Assembly: GCA_947174965.1 (NCBI GenBank)
Contig: CAMWKY010000086.1
Location: 1-7,847, forward strand
DNA: 7,847 nucleotides
Reading direction: 5' to 3'
Origin: an uncultured Ruminococcus sp.
GTDB taxonomy: Bacteria; Bacillota; Clostridia; Oscillospirales; Ruminococcaceae
Shown: positions 1-5,011 of the stretch, in pieces
Numbering within the stretch: position 1 is the stretch's first letter
How the letters are laid out: the number at the start of each line of letters is the position of its first letter
The notes under the pieces: model-generated
The model's database searches: none
Told to the model about the DNA's origin: nothing
What the model saw: the letters and a program-made list of their open reading frames with translations, nothing else
Position numbers and translations under genes: made by a program

Positions 1-426
1 AAAATCAAATTCTTGAAGGAGTTCTTGAAAATCAATATTACCACTAAAATATGCTACAATTACATCTTCAAATATTTCCTTATTCCAAACAGCGGCAAAT
101 AGAACCTTATATTTTTTGAAAAATGCTTTCATATATTTTATTTGCTTATTTGAGATATGGGGATCATTTCTTCCAGGTGTGAATTTCCAATCTCCATGTA
201 ATTCTAAAACTCCAAAATCAGTTTCTTTAACTTTAGATGGATTAAATGACACATTTACTCTAATTGCATGTGATGCTTTTTGCATAGAAAAATAAAAAGA
301 AAAATCAATTTTATCTGTTTTGACATACTTTCCTCTTAAGTTTGACATTCCAAAGATGTCATCAAAATCATCTTCGTAAACAATATCAGCCTTTGGTAAT
401 AATTCACCATTCTTGTATATCTTCAT
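1..426 (-). CDS. Unrecognised protein downstream of an XRE regulator (3' end beyond window)
   Basis: The reading frame is open from ATG 424-426 to the window edge, giving 142 residues with no stop, so the C-terminus is missing. A GGAG ribosome site lies 7 nt before the ATG and overlaps the TAG stop of the XRE gene, which implies translational coupling. The protein starts MKIYKNGELLPKADIVYEDD and is rich in aromatic and basic residues. The middle holds GVLELHGDWKFTPGRNDPHI, followed by a predicted helix around KQIKYMKAFFKKY and a hydrophobic strand KVLFAAVW. No signal peptide or membrane segment is visible. I do not recognise the family. The order (small XRE protein first, slightly larger partner second, tight coupling, palindromic promoter) is typical of type II toxin-antitoxin pairs, so a toxin role is possible, but no toxin motif is visible. 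Codon use is very AT-rich, unlike the recombinase region. Confidence 0.75.
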   Translation of the reverse strand, partial: MKIYKNGELLPKADIVYEDDFDDIFGMSNLRGKYVKTDKIDFSFYFSMQKASHAIRVNVSFNPSKVKETDFGVLELHGDWKFTPGRNDPHISNKQIKYMKAFFKKYKVLFAAVWNKEIFEDVIVAYFSGNIDFQELLQEFDF

Positions 427-436
427 AACCAAACTC

Positions 437-649
437 CTATTCTAAAATTGTAAAATCTATAGTATCTGCCGTAATCTCCACTTTACAGTTTAACGCTTTG
501 CAATACTTCTTTAATATTTTGATTCCCATAGAGTCGATTGACCGTTTTCCACTCTCAATTTCACTGATATATTGCTGATGAATGCCGGATAATTCTGATA
601 ACTGCTTTTGCGTAAGCTCTCTGATTCCTCTTATCTGTCTTAAATTCAT
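437..649 (-). CDS. Small XRE/Cro-type helix-turn-helix regulator (antitoxin-like)
   Basis: A 70-residue protein made almost entirely of an HTH_3 domain. The recognition motif LTQKQLSELSGIHQQYISEI (about residues 12-31) is followed by the usual ESGKRS turn and the scaffold helix IKILKKYCKALN, then a short strand-rich tail ending in TILE. An in-frame TTG at 656-658 would add three residues, but AGGTGG sits directly against that TTG and 9 nt before the ATG at 647-649, so I chose the ATG. It is the first gene of a minus-strand pair: its stop overlaps the ribosome site of the next gene. It is transcribed from a perfect consensus promoter embedded in an inverted repeat, so it probably represses its own operon. 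Its role may be antitoxin or simple autorepressor. The DNA-binding fold is clear; the toxin-antitoxin role is inferred from layout. Confidence 0.85.
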   Translation of the reverse strand: MNLRQIRGIRELTQKQLSELSGIHQQYISEIESGKRSIDSMGIKILKKYCKALNCKVEITADTIDFTILE

Positions 650-693
650 GTTATTCAACCACCTATACAGACATTTTTACTTTTTACAATAAT

Positions 694-722
694 ATTATAT
701 CACCTTTCAGCTTGTTTGTCAA
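694..722 (-). promoter_or_regulatory. Perfect sigma-A promoter of the XRE operon
   Basis: On the minus strand TTGACA (717-722) is followed by a 17-bp spacer and TATAAT (694-699), all twelve bases consensus at ideal spacing. Transcription would start near 687 and leave a leader of about 38 nt before the ATG at 649. The -35 box lies at the centre of the inverted repeat at 697-737 and the -10 box touches its edge, so a protein bound there would cover the polymerase site. Confidence 0.85.
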
Positions 723-737
723 GCTAAAAGGTGATAT
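697..737. repeat. 18-bp inverted repeat, probable operator of the XRE operon
   Basis: Arms 697-714 and 720-737 (TATCACCTTTCAGCTTG, then its complement with one substitution) are separated by 5 bp. The repeat overlaps the -35 box and spacer of the XRE promoter and is the obvious operator for the dimeric HTH protein encoded just downstream. There is no T-tract on the minus side, so it is not a terminator for that strand. Binding by the XRE protein is inferred. Confidence 0.75.
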
Positions 738-752
738 TTATACTGTTATTGT

Positions 753-781
753 GAATCTAACACATCTGCAATACTGTAATC
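753..781 (-). pseudogene. Diverged second copy of the methyltransferase C-terminal end
   Basis: Just after the stop of the 57-aa gene, and in its frame, the minus strand reads DYSIADVLDSQ and then TAA. The methyltransferase at 988-1512 ends DYIMSGIADVLDS and then TGA. The nucleotide match (753-774 against 992-1013) is about 17 of 22 identical, with a 9-nt gap nearer the DY codons. This is a short echo of the methyltransferase tail about 240 bp downstream, likely the residue of a second methyltransferase gene or of a duplication or integration at its 3' end. The fragment is too short to be a gene. Confidence 0.55.
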
Positions 782-955
782 TTAGGTAATATAAATTATT
801 CTTTCATCAGGAAATTCAAGATAAGCTTTCTTTGAAAGGACATCATATTTTACTATTGGTGCATTTAAACGCTTTCTAAGCTTATTATCTTTCCTCATTG
901 ATTTAATGAACTGGTTTTGAATAGCTTTTTCACTATATATTAGCCTGTGTTTCAT
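782..955 (-). CDS. 57-aa basic small protein of unknown function
   Basis: It starts at ATG 953-955 and ends at TAA 782-784. A purine-rich ribosome site (GAGGGAG) lies 4 nt before the ATG. The protein begins MKHRLIYSEKAIQNQFIKSM and is strongly basic in its first half (RKDNKLRKRL), ending in the strand-like AYLEFPDERIIYIT. No cysteine motif, signal peptide or membrane segment is present. It starts 32 nt after the methyltransferase stop on the same strand, so it was probably co-transcribed with that gene before the methyltransferase was broken. I do not recognise the family. The good ribosome site and clean start argue that it is a real gene; its short length and the odd methyltransferase-like codons after its stop keep confidence moderate. 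Confidence 0.5.
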   Translation of the reverse strand: MKHRLIYSEKAIQNQFIKSMRKDNKLRKRLNAPIVKYDVLSKKAYLEFPDERIIYIT

Positions 956-987
956 TGAACTCCCTCATTATGACTTTGAACTATCAA

Positions 988-1512
988 TCAAGAATCAAGC
1001 ACGTCAGCAATACCACTCATAATATAATCAACACAAGGAAGTGCAACGCTGTTTCCGAGAGCCTTATATCTTGCAGAATCAGATTCTGATGCAGTCCAGT
1101 TGTCTGGATACCCTTGCAGTCTCTCACATTCAAGAGGTGTAAGCCTTCTGACAATAGATTTTGGCTTTACAACAATTTGTGGGTCTTTGTAATCACGAGC
1201 AGCAAGTGTAGCAGCCATATCCTCATTCCACTGTGACCAATAGCCACAAGTCATAGTAAGAGGTGTTTCATCAGAAACTGGTTTAGTTTCAGGCTGACTT
1301 TCCATAACAAGCGGAACATTTCCACCACCTGTACCCATTCTTGCACTCAGTATCTGACATACACCGCTTTCCGACATTTGTACTCTGCTGTCTGATGGGT
1401 GGTTGTCAATCATTTCAAACTGCTTTGATTCTGATTCAGCAGATTCTTCCACAACAAACGGAGTATTGTTTCCACCCATACCCATATTTGCAGATAGTAC
1501 GAATTGCACACA
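988..1512 (-). pseudogene. C5 cytosine DNA methyltransferase, C-terminal fragment (5' truncated)
   Basis: The frame runs from just inside a TAG at 1513-1515 to TGA 988-990 (about 173 residues). It carries motif IX, RRLTPLECERLQGYPDNW (about residues 121-138), and motif X, ALGNSVALPCVDYI (about 150-163), both diagnostic of Dcm-type DNA cytosine-5 methyltransferases. AATLAARDYKDP before them is typical of phage- and ICE-encoded members. Motifs I to VIII, including the catalytic Pro-Cys and the SAM-binding loop, are absent. The first in-frame start would be a GTG (1507-1509) with no ribosome site, so this is a broken gene, not a small enzyme. A segment is repeated inside it: LSANMGMGGNNTPFVVEE near residue 5 and LSARMGTGGGNVPLVMES near residue 54. 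The break lies 33-40 bp from the stop of a serine recombinase gene, which suggests an integration junction; the 5' part should lie beyond the right edge. Confidence 0.85.
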
Positions 1513-1547
1513 CTACGAACAAGTAAAATTACTGATTTCAAGGTATT
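1510..1547. other. Probable outer-element attachment junction (methyltransferase/recombinase 1)
   Basis: This 38-bp stretch separates the last methyltransferase-like codon from the stop of recombinase 1. Large serine recombinase genes commonly lie directly beside one end of their element, and the neighbouring reading frame is interrupted exactly here. The crossover dinucleotide cannot be picked without the partner junction, which should lie outside the window. Confidence 0.5.
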
Positions 1548-1556
1548 TCAAATACC
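1542..1556. repeat. Perfect palindrome at the end of recombinase 1
   Basis: GGTATTTCAAATACC has 7-bp arms around one central base. The recombinase 1 stop codon (1548-1550) sits at its centre. It has low GC and no T-tract, so it is a poor terminator. As a symmetric site at the element end it could be part of a recombinase-binding site. Confidence 0.5.
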
Positions 1557-2843
1557 AAATACTATTTCAATCTCATTGCTGTTGTGCGAGATATAGACCA
1601 CTTCTATCATTTCAGCAGCAATATCGTGCTTTTCCTGTACCGAAAGCGTATCCCATACTGCCAGTGGCTCAGCAAGTGGCTTTGCATCAATTGTCTTGTG
1701 CTTGCGAGCCTTTGTCTGCAACTTACGTTCAAGTTCCGACTTCTTAGCATGGAGTTCTTTTATTCTCTGCTGAATGTAGGAAAACACCACATCGTTCGCT
1801 TCTGCCATTCTGTCCATAAGGGAACGAATTTCAGTATCAAGTTTCAGAATATCTGTCTTAATGCTTTCAGTTTCCATATCTGGAGTTTCTTTCTGCTTAC
1901 GGGCGATTTCAAGTTCATTCACACGCACTGTCATAGCTTCAAAAACCTGTTTCTCAATATCATCAATTCTTATTCTGTATGACCTTGCATCACACTTGTT
2001 CACCGTATGCCAGCCACTGTCAACAAGGTATCTGTAGGACAATCCCGACTTCCTACGCTGAATGTCAATAAGCACCGAAAGATTACACTCTTTGCAGCGG
2101 ATAATGCCGACAAGCCATGAGTTCATTACTTTTCTGTTCGTGTGGAATGAAATATTATTCGCCTTTTTATCCTGTACTCTCAGCCATATTTCAGGCTCAA
2201 CAAGTCCTTCGTGATAACCGACTTTTACATATTTTCCGCCGGCAGCATTGTCATGAATAAAAACACCATGAACACCGTCATAGGCTTCAATATCGTCAAT
2301 TATTTCATAGCCCATAGTCTGAAAATAAGCATACACCGATTTGTCAGCACGAACGTAAAGAGGATTTTTCAAAATCATCGAAAGCGAGCCTGTATTCAAC
2401 TTACCGTTATGACTTCCGTTCTTACCGCCATATTCATCATTACGGAGATAGCCGACTTCCTCCTGATGTTCTTTGAAATATGTAAGAATGTCACGGAGCG
2501 ATGTTGACGGTTCTGCGTACATCTCATAAGCAAGTTTTAACGCTCCTGCTTGTCCTGATGGAACAAGTACAGAGCCTTTTTTACCGTTCACAGTCATACG
2601 CTCTGTTGTGTAACCAAAATTCATTGTACCGCCCTGATAAAATCCAGTTTCACGACCTCTTGTGTTGTATGCATCAGCAACTCTGCCTGCAATCGTTTCT
2701 CTTTCAAACTCTGCAAAGTTCAGTAGGTTATTCCTCATCATACGTCCTTCTTTGGTGCTTGTGTTGAAAGGTTCCGACAAGGAATATACCGAAACACCAA
2801 GTTTGTCAAGTTCATTTGACCTTACAAATGGAGATATGATTAT
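1548..2843 (-). pseudogene. Large serine recombinase 1, missing its catalytic N-terminus
   Basis: The frame is open from a TAA at 2844-2846 to TGA 1548-1550. The first recognisable segment, SPFVRSNELDKLGVSVYSLS, runs into EPFNTSTKEGRMMRNNLLNF and AEFERETIAGRV, the end of the resolvase catalytic domain and helix E. A recombinase domain follows (GFYQGGTMNFGYTTER to SLSMILKNPLY), then a zinc ribbon (CKEC and a later NKC), a charged coiled coil (about 285-357 counted from TTG 2780) and the C-terminal strand EVVYISHNSNEIEIVFGI. The first roughly 75-100 residues, including the nucleophilic serine and the SR(L/F)xR arginines, are missing. TTG 2778-2780 is the first possible start but has no ribosome site. 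The break coincides with the 3' end of recombinase 2, so insertion of a second element is the simplest explanation; the 5' part is expected to the right of the window. Confidence 0.85.
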
Positions 2844-2851
2844 TTATCGCA
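2826..2851. other. Probable inner-element attachment junction (recombinase 1/recombinase 2)
   Basis: Recombinase 1 homology fades out around 2826-2843 and the recombinase 2 stop is at 2852-2854, so one end of the recombinase 2 element must fall in this short interval. The exact crossover base cannot be fixed from one junction. Confidence 0.5.
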
Positions 2852-2864
2852 TTATTTTAATGCG
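2848..2864. repeat. Perfect palindrome at the end of recombinase 2
   Basis: CGCATTA and TAATGCG arms, 7 bp each, are separated by TTT. The recombinase 2 stop codon (2852-2854) lies in the left arm. There is no T-run after it on the minus strand, so it is weak as a terminator. Recombinase 1 ends in a palindrome in the same position. Confidence 0.5.
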
Positions 2865-4486
2865 TTCTTCTTGTTTTTAAGCGGTTTATCGAGGAATTTA
2901 TAGTAGATGTGAATTGTCCTCGGCTCGGCAGACCTCGGAACGCACTCATCAACCGTAATGTACTCGATAAGGTCAAGAGCCATTTCACGAGTGAGAACTT
3001 CAAAGCCTGCATATTTTTTCAAACGGCGAATAAATTCGTCTACATCATTCTCGTCCTGTGCGATGGTATCAAGGCTTTTCTGAATTGTATCAAGCTCTGT
3101 CTGGAGATTTTTCTTTTCAGCCTGATACTTGCCAAGAAGTCCGATGCACACATCTTCTGCAACTTTACCGAGAACCATATTTTCATACACACTCTGTATC
3201 AGCGTTTCAAGCTCTGCAAGACGTTTCTCCGCTTCATGCTTACGCTTTTTATCACTGGCAGTCTGTGCATTATGCAGTCCCGACTTCTTTTCAAGGAACT
3301 GTTTTCTTGCCTTGTCCTCGTCTACAATGAGCTGCAACTTTGCACGAATGTCTGAAACAACAAGCTCCGTAAGTACACTTGTATAAATTCGGTGGGTCGA
3401 GCAGTAATCCTTTCCGTAACGGGAATGAAATCCGCACACATACGTTGAGTATTTCTTGTATCCATTTCCGCCTGTATATTCCTGCTTCATTTTGTAGCCA
3501 CAACTATCGCAGTAAAGCAGTCCCGAAAGCGGAGCGAGATCACCCTTTTTATTACGCTTTCCTCTGCTGACCGATGCTTCTATCTCTCGCACCTTGTCCC
3601 ACAATTCTTGTGTTATGATTGGCTCATGATTATTCTCTACCACTATCCACTCGGACGGGTCATAGAACACTCTTTTGTGATTCTTGTACGAAACAGAGGT
3701 CGATCTATGCTGTGCCAATGTACCAATATAAATCGGATTGTTCAGTATCAGTTTGACACTATAAGCTCCCCATATATGCGTATATTCGTGGGGGTCTGTC
3801 TTGCCAATTCGCTTATACTGATAATCCATTGGTGTGGGGATATGCTCGTCATTCAGCACATCAGCAATCTGCTTCATGCCATATCCGCTTGCTCTCATTT
3901 CAAAAATACGGCGGACGATCGGTGCAGCGTAAGGGTCAATAACAGGAGTGCGTTTACCGTCATCGCTTTTTAAGTATCCGAACGCACAATAGGTGGCATA
4001 ATACTTTCCTGCTTTAGCACCCGAAGCATGAACAGCTCTTAACTTCTTGGAAGTATTAGCACTGTGCCACTCGTTAAAGATGTTCATGATCGGCATCATA
4101 TCCATACCTGCACTCTGTGAATTGGCGGTGTCCACATTATCCGTAAGTGCAATAAAGCGGATATTATACATTGGGAATATGTAGTCCGTGTACTGACCTA
4201 CTTGAATATAATTGCGTCCGAAACGGCTTAAATCCTTGCAAATAATGAGATTGATCTTGCCTGCCTTTGCATCGTCAAGCATACGCTGAACGCCCGGTCT
4301 GTCGAAACTTACGCCCGAAATTCCGTCATCAACGTACTCGTCATAGATTGTCCAACCCTGTTCGCTCACATAGTCCGTGAGCATTTTTCTCTGATTTTCG
4401 ATGGAGAGCGATTCACCATTTCTCTCGTCATCTTTCGATAGGCGCATATAAACGCCCACGTTGTAATTTGTCTGCTTTGGTAACAT
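2852..4486 (-). CDS. Large serine recombinase 2, TnpX/TndX-type, intact
   Basis: A 544-residue site-specific recombinase that would excise and integrate the element through a phosphoserine intermediate without host recombination. The resolvase domain spans about 9-155, with catalytic Ser17 in YMRLSKDD, DDGISG at 53-58 and the arginine motif LSRFGR at 86-91. The recombinase domain spans about 160-300 (GYLKSDDGKRTPVIDP to ILNNPIYIGTL). The zinc ribbon has Cys326, Cys329, Cys351 and Cys362. A coiled coil covers about 395-475, and a DUF4368-like tail (EFIRRLKKYAGFEVLTREMA to IHIYYKFL) matches the TnpX/TndX group. All key residues are present and the length is normal. The frame could start at TTG 4502-4504, but AAAGGAG lies 4 nt before ATG 4484-4486, so I chose the ATG. 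It has its own promoter at 4529-4557, inside inverted repeats. It is likely the functional mover of the inner element. Confidence 0.93.
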   Translation of the reverse strand: MLPKQTNYNVGVYMRLSKDDERNGESLSIENQRKMLTDYVSEQGWTIYDEYVDDGISGVSFDRPGVQRMLDDAKAGKINLIICKDLSRFGRNYIQVGQYTDYIFPMYNIRFIALTDNVDTANSQSAGMDMMPIMNIFNEWHSANTSKKLRAVHASGAKAGKYYATYCAFGYLKSDDGKRTPVIDPYAAPIVRRIFEMRASGYGMKQIADVLNDEHIPTPMDYQYKRIGKTDPHEYTHIWGAYSVKLILNNPIYIGTLAQHRSTSVSYKNHKRVFYDPSEWIVVENNHEPIITQELWDKVREIEASVSRGKRNKKGDLAPLSGLLYCDSCGYKMKQEYTGGNGYKKYSTYVCGFHSRYGKDYCSTHRIYTSVLTELVVSDIRAKLQLIVDEDKARKQFLEKKSGLHNAQTASDKKRKHEAEKRLAELETLIQSVYENMVLGKVAEDVCIGLLGKYQAEKKNLQTELDTIQKSLDTIAQDENDVDEFIRRLKKYAGFEVLTREMALDLIEYITVDECVPRSAEPRTIHIYYKFLDKPLKNKKNALK

Positions 4487-4497
4487 ATTACTCCTTT

Positions 4498-4569
4498 CTC
4501 CCAAAGCAGCTATTATTCGATATATACTATTATATCATAGTTCATCGAAAGAGTCCAGAGCTTTGGGAG
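4498..4569. repeat. Concentric inverted repeats around the recombinase 2 promoter
   Basis: Three nested arm pairs share a centre near 4533: CTCCCAAAGC/GCTTTGGGAG (4498-4507 and 4560-4569, perfect), TTCGAT/ATCGAA (4516-4521 and 4544-4549) and CTAT/ATAG (4527-4530 and 4537-4540). A minus-strand RNA starting upstream would fold into one long stem ending exactly against the AAAGGAG ribosome site (4491-4497). RNA from the promoter inside the repeat starts near 4522 and lacks the 5' arms. On the plus strand the right arm is followed by a T-rich run (4571-4584), so it could also stop antisense transcription. Confidence 0.7.
4529..4557 (-). promoter_or_regulatory. Promoter of recombinase 2
   Basis: On the minus strand TGGACT (4552-4557, 4 of 6 consensus) is followed by 17 bp and TATAAT (4529-4534). 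TG one base before the -10 box gives an extended -10. Transcription would begin near 4522, about 36 nt before the ATG at 4486. The -10 box is at the centre of the concentric inverted repeats. Confidence 0.7.
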
Positions 4570-4595
4570 GTATTTTTTCTTTTGTTCTCTATTTT

Positions 4596-4781
4596 TCAAG
4601 CGTGAAGAATCTCACTCATAGCCTGATCGTAAGCGTTCTTGTAAACTACTTCATCAAGGTCTTTCTTGCCTGTGAAGTGGCTGACAACGATGTATTTTCT
4701 GCCCTCAACTTCAACCTCTGTTGTCTGTGTCGGACAGTTCTTGAACCTCTCGTTAAGTTCCTTAGCGTTTGTTGTTTTCAT
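4596..4781 (-). CDS. Small TnpW-like transposon protein
   Basis: A 61-residue protein starting at ATG 4779-4781, with AAAGGAG 8 nt upstream, a strong ribosome site. Residues 22-37 (EVEVEGRKYIVVSHFT) form a predicted beta hairpin of the kind found in TnpW, a short protein of unknown function that accompanies TnpX-type recombinases; the C-terminal half (KDLDEVVYKNAYDQAMSEIL) is an amphipathic helix. No catalytic motif is visible. It lies on the same strand as recombinase 2, 109 bp before the recombinase start, with the recombinase promoter between them, so the recombinase could receive read-through from this gene. The match to TnpW is from memory of the pattern (short length, GxxYxV...hF core, neighbourhood), so the family name is tentative. 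It could equally be an unrelated small accessory or directionality protein. Confidence 0.55.
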   Translation of the reverse strand: MKTTNAKELNERFKNCPTQTTEVEVEGRKYIVVSHFTGKKDLDEVVYKNAYDQAMSEILHA

Positions 4782-4800
4782 GTCTTAGTCTCCTTTTCTC

Positions 4801-4812
4801 TATCTATAGATA
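4801..4812. repeat. 12-bp perfect palindrome upstream of the small TnpW-like gene
   Basis: TATCTATAGATA is its own reverse complement and ends about 20 bp upstream of the start codon at 4781. It may be a regulator site for the TnpW-like gene, or a chance feature of an AT-rich leader. No convincing -35/-10 pair could be placed here. Confidence 0.35.
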
Positions 4813-4826
4813 ACAACTTGTGATAA

Positions 4827-5009
4827 TGGCGTATAGGCGTATATTTGGCTGTATACTGTCATATTCAGCGTATACTCATGGCGTATGGTGTTTTGAACGG
4901 CGTATAAATCATACGCCGTGACCTATGGCATACGTCTTATGAATACGCCACTTTTCCCGATTTTATGGGAATTATACGCCTATACGCCGTTTTGTCGAGT
5001 TGGCGTATA
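4827..5009. repeat. Iteron array (GGCGTATA), candidate replication origin
   Basis: About twelve copies of GGCGTATA or its complement. Forward: 4828-4835, 4836-4843, 4848-4855 (degenerate), 4867-4874 (AGCGTATA), 4880-4887 (GGCGTATG), 4899-4906, 5002-5009. Reverse: 4910-4917, 4929-4936 (CATACGTC), 4942-4949, 4973-4980, 4981-4988. Ten of them form five pairs sharing one midpoint, 4908: forward copies on the left, reverse on the right, identical spacing, while the bases between differ. The innermost pair makes a perfect palindrome ACGGCGTAT-5-ATACGCCGT (4897-4919). The array fills the gap directly 3' of the helicase gene, the position of the iteron origin in SaPI-type satellites. An origin is therefore the leading hypothesis; a regulatory array for the TnpW-like gene is the alternative. 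Confidence 0.85.
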
Positions 5010-5011
5010 GT

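Noticed and set aside
988..1509. Independent small gene starting at GTG 1509
   Set aside because: It contains only the C-terminal motifs IX and X of a methyltransferase, with an in-frame stop just upstream and no ribosome site, so it is a fragment.
1548..2780. Recombinase 1 as a functional short protein starting at TTG 2780
   Set aside because: No ribosome site precedes it, recombinase-type sequence continues upstream of the TTG to about 2831, and the catalytic serine is missing.
1542..2864. Palindromes at the recombinase ends as rho-independent terminators
   Set aside because: Stems are short and AT-rich with no T-tract following on the minus strand.
1403..3973. Open frames on the plus strand opposite the recombinases
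   Set aside because: They are low-complexity, cysteine/serine/phenylalanine-rich translations antisense to clear genes, without ribosome sites or family motifs.
4498..4569. Invertible promoter switch flipped by recombinase 2
   Set aside because: The arms are only 10 bp with 52 bp between them, too short for efficient serine-recombinase synapsis, and the inverted orientation would drive no gene. The read-through hairpin or operator explanation fits better.
4827..5009. Repeat cluster as a CRISPR array
   Set aside because: Units are 8 bp, in both orientations, with irregular gaps and tandem pairs; CRISPR repeats are longer, one-directional and regularly spaced.
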